Positions 5,876 to 11,035 of a stretch of DNA of 11,035 nucleotides are shown piece after piece. A program made the position numbers and the translations under genes. The number at the start of each line of letters is the position of its first letter. The stretch's first letter is position 1. A model generated the notes under the pieces. It had not been told where the DNA came from. It did no database searches and saw nothing but the letters and a program-made list of their open reading frames with translations. This stretch comes from Ruminococcaceae bacterium UBA4958 (GTDB lineage Bacteria > Bacillota > Clostridia > Oscillospirales > Acutalibacteraceae), in the NCBI GenBank assembly GCA_002397355.1, contig DHAI01000063.1, forward strand, positions 1,760 to 12,794. The letters are read 5' to 3'.

Positions 5876-6955
5876 ATGAAACAGTATCAGGTCGGCATCA
5901 TCGGCGCGACGGGCATGGTCGGTCAGCGCTTTGCCACTCTGTTGGAGCACCATCCGTGGTTTCATGTCGCCGTGCTCGCCGCCAGCTCCCGGTCGGCCGG
6001 AAAAACATATGAGGAGGCGGTCGGCGGACGCTGGCAGTTATCGGCGCCAATGCCGGAGAGCATGAAAGGCATGGTTGTCCTCGATGCGGAGAATGACCTG
6101 AAAAAGATCGCCGGCCAAGTCGACTTTGTTTTCTGCGCGGTGAATATGGATAAGCGGAAGGCGAAAGAACTGGAGGAGGCCTATGCCCGCGCCGAATGCC
6201 CCGTGATCTCCAACAACAGCGCGAACCGCGGCGTGCCGGACGTTCCCATGATCGTGCCGGAGATCAATCCGGACCACGCGCAGGTAATTGAAACGCAGCG
6301 CCGCCGTTTCGGCACAAAGCGCGGTTTCATCGCGGTAAAATCGAACTGCTCCATCCAGAGCTATGTGCCGGCCGTCACCCCTCTGCTGGATCTCGGCGTG
6401 ACAAAGATTCTCGCCTGCACCTACCAGGCGGTTTCCGGAGCGGGCAAGACCTTCCGTTCCTGGCCGGAAATGGTCGACAACGTCATCCCCTTCATTGCCG
6501 GCGAAGAAGAAAAGTCGGAAAACGAGCCGCTGAAGATCTGGGGCCGCGTGGAAAACGGCGTGATCGTGAACGCGGTTTCCCCGAGCATCACAACACAGTG
6601 CCTGCGCGTCCCCGTTTCGGACGGCCACACGGCCGCAGTGTTTGTTTCCATGAAAAAAAAGATCCCGACGGAAGAGATGATCGGGCGCTGGGAAAATTAC
6701 AGCGGAGAGCCTCAAAGGCTGCATCTGCCGAGCGCGCCCAAGCATTTTCTTCATTACTTTCACGAGGAAGACCGGCCCCAGTCGAAGCTCGACAGGAATT
6801 TGGAAAACGGAATGGCGATTTCCATCGGCAGACTCCGCCCCGATACGCAGTACGACTATAAGTTCGTGAGCCTTTCGCACAACACTTTGCGCGGGGCTGC
6901 GGGCGGCGGCGTGCTGATGGCCGAACTGCTCTGCGCGAAAGGATACCTTGACTAA
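5876..6955 (+). CDS. asd: Aspartate-semialdehyde dehydrogenase (archaeal/fungal-type subfamily)
   Basis: Reduces aspartyl-4-phosphate to aspartate semialdehyde with NADPH, the branch point to lysine/DAP and to threonine and methionine. The 359-residue length and motifs fit the archaeal/fungal-type branch. They are the N-terminal Rossmann loop GIIGATGMVGQRF (about 7-19); SNNSANRG (about 112-119); the nucleophile in KSNCSIQS (Cys158); TYQAVSGAG (about 182-190); and VSDGHTAAV with the acid-base histidine (His251). Start choice: the frame extends upstream to an ATG at 5807, but that codon falls inside the riboswitch terminator. The ATG at 5876 has AGGAGGG at 5861-5867 and starts the canonical MKQYQVGIIGATG. 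First gene of the lysine-controlled operon; dapA follows after a 22-base gap. Predicted control: transcription attenuation by lysine through the leader. Confidence 0.95.
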   Translation: MKQYQVGIIGATGMVGQRFATLLEHHPWFHVAVLAASSRSAGKTYEEAVGGRWQLSAPMPESMKGMVVLDAENDLKKIAGQVDFVFCAVNMDKRKAKELEEAYARAECPVISNNSANRGVPDVPMIVPEINPDHAQVIETQRRRFGTKRGFIAVKSNCSIQSYVPAVTPLLDLGVTKILACTYQAVSGAGKTFRSWPEMVDNVIPFIAGEEEKSENEPLKIWGRVENGVIVNAVSPSITTQCLRVPVSDGHTAAVFVSMKKKIPTEEMIGRWENYSGEPQRLHLPSAPKHFLHYFHEEDRPQSKLDRNLENGMAISIGRLRPDTQYDYKFVSLSHNTLRGAAGGGVLMAELLCAKGYLD

Positions 6956-6977
6956 GACGACAGAAGGAGAAATGAAA

Positions 6978-7874
6978 ATGAAAAAAACGATTTTCACCGG
7001 TTCCGCTGTTGCGCTTGTCACGCCGATGCACCCGGATGGATCGGTCCATTACGAAATGCTGGAAAAGCTCGTCGATTTTCATCTGAGCCATGGCACGAAC
7101 GCAATCGTCGCCTGCGCGACGACGGGGGAATCCCCCACGCTCAGCACGGAAGAATCCGTGCGGATCGTGGCGTCCATCGCAAAACGGGTAAACGGGAAGA
7201 TCCCGGTCGTCGCCGGTTCCGGCAGCAACGACACGAAGCACGCGCTGGAACTGTCCCTTGCCCTGCAGGATGCCGGTGCCGATGCGCTCCTGATGGTCAC
7301 ACCCTACTATAACAAAACGTCGCAGGCGGGGCTTGTGAAACACTTCACCTATATTGCGGACCGCGTGAAGATCCCGATCATTCTGTACAACATTCCCTCC
7401 CGCACCGGCCTCAAAATCCAGCCCGAGACTTACCTGGAGCTTTCCCGTCACCCCGGGATCGCCGGCACGAAGGACGCGACCGGGGATCTTGCCGCGCTCG
7501 CGAAAACGGTGCTTCTCTGCGGCGACGAGCTCGCCGTTTATTCCGGAGAGGACAATCTGACGCTGCCGACTCTTTCTATCGGCGGAAAAGGCGTGATTTC
7601 CACCTCCGCAAACGTGATCCCGCAGGAGATGAGCGAGATCTGCCGGCAGTACTTCCTCGGAAACTGCGCGGAAAGCCGTAAAATCTTTCTGCGCAACCTG
7701 GAGCTGATGAACGCCCTGTTCGTGGACGTAAACCCCATGCCGGTCAAAGCCGCCATGCGCTTTGCCGGATGGGACTGCGGCGAATGCCGTCTGCCGCTCG
7801 TTTCCGTCAGCGAGGAAAACGCGCGGCTGATCCGCGGAGTCCTGAAAAAATACGGTCTGCTTGCCCAAGCGTGA
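6978..7874 (+). CDS. dapA: 4-hydroxy-tetrahydrodipicolinate synthase
   Basis: Condenses pyruvate and aspartate semialdehyde, the first committed step to DAP and lysine; a TIM-barrel class I aldolase, cytoplasmic. 298 residues, normal for the family. Against E. coli DapA (offset of four) the catalytic set is complete: Thr48 and Thr49 in ATTGES, Tyr111 in TPYYNKT, Tyr137 and Arg142 in YNIPSRTG, and the Schiff-base Lys165 in AGTKDATG. The lysine-contact residues are only partly kept: Ser52, Asn84 and Tyr110 are present, but E. coli His53, His56 and Glu84 correspond to Thr57, Ser60 and His88. Weak lysine feedback at the enzyme is therefore likely. Start choice: ATG occurs at 6972 and 6978. GAAGGAG (6963-6969) is only two bases from the first and eight from the second, so 6978 is preferred. 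Lies between asd and dapB, 19 bases before the dapB start. Confidence 0.96.
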   Translation: MKKTIFTGSAVALVTPMHPDGSVHYEMLEKLVDFHLSHGTNAIVACATTGESPTLSTEESVRIVASIAKRVNGKIPVVAGSGSNDTKHALELSLALQDAGADALLMVTPYYNKTSQAGLVKHFTYIADRVKIPIILYNIPSRTGLKIQPETYLELSRHPGIAGTKDATGDLAALAKTVLLCGDELAVYSGEDNLTLPTLSIGGKGVISTSANVIPQEMSEICRQYFLGNCAESRKIFLRNLELMNALFVDVNPMPVKAAMRFAGWDCGECRLPLVSVSEENARLIRGVLKKYGLLAQA

Positions 7875-7876
7875 CG

Positions 7877-7896
7877 AAAGGAGGCGAAGAGCTTTG
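7877..7896 (+). promoter_or_regulatory. Ribosome binding site deciding the dapB TTG start
   Basis: AAAGGAGG at 7877-7884 is nine bases before TTG 7894-7896. The frame is open further upstream to 7861 inside dapA, but that extension would give an arginine-rich tail of eleven residues not seen in DapB and lacks a binding site. Confidence 0.8.
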
Positions 7897-8649
7897 ACGA
7901 AAATCATTCTGAGCGGCTGCGGCGGATCGATGGGCAGGACGGTGACCGCCTGTGCCGCCGCACATCCGGAGGATTATGAGATTGTTGCCGGAATCGACGT
8001 GAAAGGCGGCGAAGGATTCACCTATCCGGTTTTCTCCCATCCGCGGGAAATCGACCGGGAAGCCGACGTCCTGGTCGATTTTTCCAATTCTTCCCTTCTG
8101 CCTTCCCTTCTGGAGTTTGGGAAACAAAGAAAAATACCGCTCGTACTCTGCACGACCGGCTACTCCCCTGAGCAGACGACGGCGATCCGGGAAACGTCGG
8201 AGTCCATACCGGTATTCACCTCCGGAAACATGTCCATCGGCGTCAATCTGCTCATCGAGCTTGCCAAACAGGCGGCAAAGGTCTTGGGCAGTGACTTCGA
8301 CGTTGAGATCGTCGAAATGCACCACAACCGGAAGCTTGACGCGCCGAGCGGTACGGCGCTGATGATTGCCGACGGAATCTCCGAAGCGCTCGGTGAAAAA
8401 ATGCGGTATGTCTACGACCGCCACTCCCGCCGGCAACCGCGCGAAAAGACGGAAATCGGGATTCAGTCGCTGCGCGGAGGCACGGTTGTGGGAGAACATA
8501 AAGTTGTGTTCGCCGGCCCGCAGGAAGTCGTGACGATTTCCCATTCCGCGCAGTCCCGCGAGATCTTCGCCACGGGCGCCCTTCATGCGGCGGAATTCAT
8601 ACAGTCAAGGCAGCCCGGTCTTTACCGGATGTCCGACTTACTGAAATAG
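7894..8649 (+). CDS. dapB: 4-hydroxy-tetrahydrodipicolinate reductase
   Basis: Reduces the DapA product to tetrahydrodipicolinate with NAD(P)H. About 251 residues. The N-terminal nucleotide-binding loop is ILSGCGGSMGR (about 5-15), with DFSN (about 62-65) and the CTTGYSPEQ region (about 86-94) after it. The family signature EMHHNRKLDAPSGTAL lies at about 141-156 and carries the catalytic histidines (143/144) and lysine 147. GEHKVVFAGPQEVVTISHSAQSR near the C-terminus is also typical. The start is a TTG supported by AAAGGAGG nine bases upstream; the first residues MTKIILSGCGG are those expected. Its TAG stop is overlapped by the AGGAGG of the following ACT gene, so the two are tightly linked. 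Later DAP steps (succinylase, acetylase, aminotransferase or dehydrogenase routes) are not encoded in this operon within the window. Confidence 0.95.
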   Translation: MTKIILSGCGGSMGRTVTACAAAHPEDYEIVAGIDVKGGEGFTYPVFSHPREIDREADVLVDFSNSSLLPSLLEFGKQRKIPLVLCTTGYSPEQTTAIRETSESIPVFTSGNMSIGVNLLIELAKQAAKVLGSDFDVEIVEMHHNRKLDAPSGTALMIADGISEALGEKMRYVYDRHSRRQPREKTEIGIQSLRGGTVVGEHKVVFAGPQEVVTISHSAQSREIFATGALHAAEFIQSRQPGLYRMSDLLK

Positions 8650-8661
8650 GAGGCTTTTCTG

Positions 8662-9126
8662 ATGACCTTATCCCCCACGATCACCACGGCGGAAGAGATT
8701 ACGTTGATTACGCTTCAAAACTGCCCTTCCGACTTGAATTTTACCGCGGAGATTTTTAAACGGGTCGGCGAGCTCGGCGTCGATGTGGACATGATCGATC
8801 TGGCCCCGTCTCAGGGAAGTTCCACATCGATTTCCTTCACGCTTTCCGACGGAGACCTCGACAAGATACTCGGCTTTACTTCCGAACTTCACAATCGCTT
8901 TCAGGTGAAGGCTGTTGTAAGCAGCGGAAACAGCAAGATTTCCGTTTATGACCGGAACATGAGGAACTTCCCAGGCGCCGCGGCGCAGGTTTTCGCCGCG
9001 GCTGCGCAGGCAAACGCGGAAATCCGGATTATTACGACGAGCGAGGTTGACATCTCCCTGCTTGTTACCGCTGCGGATTTTCCTGAGGCGCTGAAAGCGC
9101 TGAAAAGCAGCTTCCACGTCGGCTGA
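8662..9126 (+). CDS. Free-standing double-ACT protein resembling the regulatory half of aspartokinase
   Basis: A 154-residue protein made of two ACT domains and nothing else. ACT1 (about 12-78) contains ITLITLQNCPSD, VDMIDLAPSQG and TSISFTL. ACT2 (about 90-154) contains KISVYDRNMRNFPGAAAQVF, RIITTSEVDISLLV and EALKALKSSF. The second domain is very close in pattern to the aspartokinase C-terminal ACT (SVVG-GMR-HPGVAAK-F, I-MISTSEI-IS-LV). No amino-acid-kinase catalytic domain precedes it: dapB ends 12 bases upstream, and AGGAGG (8648-8653) places the ATG at 8662 as a true start. Bacillus aspartokinases make a similar small beta subunit from an internal start, but here the gene stands alone. 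It may bind lysine (or threonine) and modulate an aspartokinase encoded elsewhere, or another enzyme of the pathway. ACT1 lacks the usual D-PG turn. The ACT fold is clear; the partner and ligand are inference. Confidence 0.88.
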   Translation: MTLSPTITTAEEITLITLQNCPSDLNFTAEIFKRVGELGVDVDMIDLAPSQGSSTSISFTLSDGDLDKILGFTSELHNRFQVKAVVSSGNSKISVYDRNMRNFPGAAAQVFAAAAQANAEIRIITTSEVDISLLVTAADFPEALKALKSSFHVG

Positions 9127-9139
9127 AATCCCGTAAAAG

Positions 9140-9184
9140 AACGGCGTTGTGCGGAAATTTTTCCTCACAGCGCCGTTTCCTTTG
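9140..9184. terminator. Bidirectional terminator between the lysine operon and ispE
   Basis: AACGGCGTTGTG (9140-9151) pairs with CACAGCGCCGTT (9166-9177), a 12-pair stem with one wobble. It continues past a C-T mismatch as GGAAA/TTTCC (9153-9157 with 9160-9164), leaving a loop of two bases. On the plus strand TTTCCTTT follows; on the minus strand CTTTT follows. It lies 13 bases after the ACT gene stop and 28 bases past the ispE stop, so it can serve both convergent transcripts. The T tracts are modest. Confidence 0.75.
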
Positions 9185-9205
9185 GAACAGTATAAGAATG
9201 GGGGG

Positions 9206-10054
9206 TTATTCGGAAACCGGCTCGCAGCAAAAAGTGGACGGGTATCTGGCAGCGAGAAATTCCCGGCACGCGAGGGCCTTCTCTTTGCCGTCGAACAGCC
9301 CGAAAGCGGCAGAGCCGCTGCCCGTCATGCTCGCTCCCGCCGCATGGAACCCCATCATGACGCCGCAGATCCTCCCCGTTTCCGATGAGACGCCGGCATG
9401 CGCAAACGCGTTGGAAAGGCACTTCCCGATTTCGTTCAGCCTGCCGGCATGCAACGCCTTCAGCAAACCGTCCGTCCCGACGGGAGGCTTCGCCCGGCAG
9501 CCGTCGAAAATCTCGTAGGCGCGCCCTGTGCAGACGCCGGTTTTCGGGCGGCAGACGACGATTTCGCAGGGCGGAAGCGAAGGGACTTTTTGGAGCTTTT
9601 CTCCGATTCCTTCCGCCAGCGCCGTTCCCCCCATCAGGCAGAAAGGGACGTCCGCCCCAACCATGAGGCCGATCCGGCGCAGCCGTTCCTCGGAAATCCC
9701 GGCGCCGTAAAACGTGTTCAGCAGCTTCAGCGCCGCCGCCGCGTCGGCGCTGCCGCCGCCGAGGCCGGCCTGCGTCGGGATCCTCTTTCGTACCGTAAAC
9801 CGCAGCCCGTCGTTCCCGCGGAGACCGGTTTCTTCCGAAAACGCCTGCGCAGCGCGCAGGACAGTATTTTCGCCGGGGGAAACGCTTTTATCGTCGCAAA
9901 AGACTTCGGCCTTTCCCTGCCCGGAAGCGGAGAGCGAAACGGTGTCGCAGAGCGAGATGCTCTGCATCACGGTGCGGAGCAAATGATAGCCGTCGGCGCG
10001 GCGTCCGACGACATCGAGCGAAAGGTTGATCTTTGCGGGGGCGAGGATTTCCAT
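9206..10054 (-). CDS. ispE: 4-diphosphocytidyl-2-C-methyl-D-erythritol kinase
   Basis: Phosphorylates CDP-methylerythritol with ATP in the non-mevalonate (MEP) route to isoprenoids; cytoplasmic GHMP kinase. The 282-residue length is normal. It opens with MEILAPAKINLSLDV (substrate-site Lys8) and RADGYHLLRTVMQSI (about 19-33), which is the IspE N-terminal signature. The ATP-binding GHMP loop IPTQAGLGGGSADAAA follows at about 92-107, with the catalytic aspartate at 104. The C-terminal GHMP motif AGASMTGSGSAAFGLF is near residue 250. The ATG immediately follows the TAA of the upstream aminotransferase gene with no gap, and GAAAGG lies within the end of that gene, so translation is probably coupled. 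This indicates that the organism uses the MEP pathway for isoprenoids. Confidence 0.96.
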   Translation of the reverse strand: MEILAPAKINLSLDVVGRRADGYHLLRTVMQSISLCDTVSLSASGQGKAEVFCDDKSVSPGENTVLRAAQAFSEETGLRGNDGLRFTVRKRIPTQAGLGGGSADAAAALKLLNTFYGAGISEERLRRIGLMVGADVPFCLMGGTALAEGIGEKLQKVPSLPPCEIVVCRPKTGVCTGRAYEIFDGCRAKPPVGTDGLLKALHAGRLNEIGKCLSNAFAHAGVSSETGRICGVMMGFHAAGASMTGSGSAAFGLFDGKEKALACREFLAARYPSTFCCEPVSE

Positions 10055-11035
10055 TTACCGCGCCTTTCGCTTTTGGACGAAGTGTTCGATGCGGGCCAGG
10101 GCCTCCGTAATATGTTTCAGGGAATACGAATAAGAAACCCGTACAAACCCTTCCCCGCAGTCCCCGAACGCGTTGCCCGGGACGACGGCCACCCGTTCCG
10201 AATGGATCAGTTCCTCGCAGAATTTTTCGGAGGAAAGGCCGGTGCTGCGGATGCAGGGAAACACGTAAAATGCGCCCTTCGGCTCAAAGCAGTCCAGCCC
10301 CATGGAACGGAAGCCGCTTACGATCAGCCTGCGGCGCATGTCATATTGCTCGCGCATTTCCATGATGTCGTTTTCCCCGTTTTTCAAGGCTTCCACGGCG
10401 GCGTACTGGGCCGTTGTCGGCGCGCTCATGATTCCATACTGGTGAAGCTTCGTCATCTGCCGGACGACGGGCTGCGGCGCGCAGGCATAGCCGAGCCTCC
10501 AGCCCGTCATGGCGAACGTCTTGGAGAAACCGTTGATCGTAACGGTACGCTCCCGCATCCCGTCGATGGACGCAAACGACACATGGCGGGAATCGCCGTA
10601 AGTCAGCTCGCTGTATATCTCGTCCGAAAGAACCATGAGATTCCGTTCGGAGACGACCTTTGCAATCGCCTCCAGGTCGTCGCGATGCATCACCGCCCCG
10701 GTGGGATTGTTCGGGTACGGCAGGATCAGGAGCTTTGTCCGCGGCGTGATCTTTTCCAGCAGCTCCTGCGGAGTCAGGCGGAAGTCGTCCTCCGCTTTCG
10801 TTTCGACGACCACGGGGATTCCGCCGGCCATTATGGCGAGCGGTTTGTAGCACACGAAGCTCGGCTCCGGAATGAGGACTTCGTCGCCCGGCGCGATCAG
10901 ACAGCGCAGCGAAAGGTCGATTGCCTCGCTGCCGCCGACCGTGACGAGGATCTCCGATTTCGGGTCGTAATCGAGGTGGTAGTGCAGTTTTACGAAATGC
11001 GCAATCGCTTCGCGCAACTCCAGAAAACCGCGATT
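10055..11035 (-). CDS. PLP-dependent class I/II aminotransferase, PatA-like, 5' end outside window
   Basis: Frame is open on the minus strand to the window edge: residues NRGFLE continue upstream of the internal TTG at 11017, and NRGFLELREAI is the usual mid-N-terminal block, so about 60-80 residues are missing. The 326 residues present include GGSEAIDL, PEPSFVCYKP, YPNNPTG (about residues 107-113), VLSDEIYSELTY, and the PLP lysine in NGFSKTFAMTGWRLGY (about residue 172). KGAFYVFPCI and a substrate-carboxylate arginine in GFVRVSYS close it. The overall pattern closely resembles B. subtilis PatA, proposed to act on N-acetyl-LL-diaminopimelate, and also the general AspC/AlaT-like group. Specificity cannot be read from the sequence. 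It is directly upstream of ispE with no gap. A role in the acetylated DAP pathway would fit the neighbouring dap genes, but they lie on the opposite strand in a separate, convergent unit. Confidence 0.88.
   Translation of the reverse strand, partial: NRGFLELREAIAHFVKLHYHLDYDPKSEILVTVGGSEAIDLSLRCLIAPGDEVLIPEPSFVCYKPLAIMAGGIPVVVETKAEDDFRLTPQELLEKITPRTKLLILPYPNNPTGAVMHRDDLEAIAKVVSERNLMVLSDEIYSELTYGDSRHVSFASIDGMRERTVTINGFSKTFAMTGWRLGYACAPQPVVRQMTKLHQYGIMSAPTTAQYAAVEALKNGENDIMEMREQYDMRRRLIVSGFRSMGLDCFEPKGAFYVFPCIRSTGLSSEKFCEELIHSERVAVVPGNAFGDCGEGFVRVSYSYSLKHITEALARIEHFVQKRKAR

Noticed and set aside
6588..7907. A 439-codon open frame on the minus strand spanning the end of asd and all of dapA.
   Set aside because: It lies opposite two unmistakable genes, has a composition typical of GC-rich antisense frames (Arg/Gly/His rich), no recognisable motif and no convincing ribosome binding site.
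11015..11017. The TTG at 11017 as the start of the aminotransferase.
   Set aside because: The frame continues to the window edge with residues that fit the conserved family block NRGFLELREAI, so the true start lies outside the window.

Overview
The window reads as chromosomal DNA of an anaerobic Firmicute, most likely a clostridium of the Oscillospiraceae/Acutalibacteraceae type. The reasons are moderately GC-rich genes separated by AT-rich intergenic DNA, strong AGGAGG-type ribosome binding sites, frequent TTG/GTG starts, a Rex repressor, a YlbM-type TmcAL, and a Gram-positive-style lysine riboswitch. The taxonomic call is inference from gene content only. No mobile element, CRISPR array, tRNA or rRNA was seen. 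Almost the whole window is core metabolism; the interest lies in how it is controlled.

Layout. (1) Positions 1-1286, plus strand: the 3' end of tmcAL (tRNA-Met cytidine acetate ligase), then a DUF4380/aldose-epimerase-like protein of unknown function. (2) Positions 1348-1388: a strong hairpin between convergent genes. (3) Positions 1414-5311, minus strand: a three-gene unit transcribed acn, icd, rex (aconitase, type II NADP isocitrate dehydrogenase, NADH-sensing repressor). (4) Positions 5312-5875: a divergent control region. Leftwards it has a sigma-A-like promoter whose -35 box lies inside a good Rex-operator candidate (5401-5418). Rightwards it has a second promoter, a lysine riboswitch aptamer (5584-5747) and an intrinsic terminator (5801-5823). 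(5) Positions 5876-9126, plus strand: asd, dapA, dapB and a free-standing double-ACT protein resembling the regulatory half of aspartokinase. (6) Positions 9140-9177: a second bidirectional hairpin between convergent genes. (7) Positions 9206-11035, minus strand: a PatA-like aminotransferase (5' end cut by the window edge) followed directly by ispE.

How the genes work together. acn and icd carry citrate to 2-oxoglutarate, the glutamate precursor, producing NADPH. Placing rex as the last gene of that unit, under a promoter carrying a Rex-like box, predicts a self-regulated circuit in which the NADH/NAD+ ratio sets flux into this branch. On the other side, asd, dapA and dapB take aspartyl phosphate to tetrahydrodipicolinate for lysine and peptidoglycan. 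They are probably shut off by lysine through transcription attenuation. DapA lacks several lysine-contact residues known from E. coli DapA, while a stand-alone ACT protein sits in the operon, so feedback may be exercised by the riboswitch and the ACT protein rather than at DapA. Nothing here is clearly an unknown system. The best leads are the acn-icd-rex circuit, the orphan ACT-ACT protein, and a departure from the usual AGUA loop-E sequence in the riboswitch.
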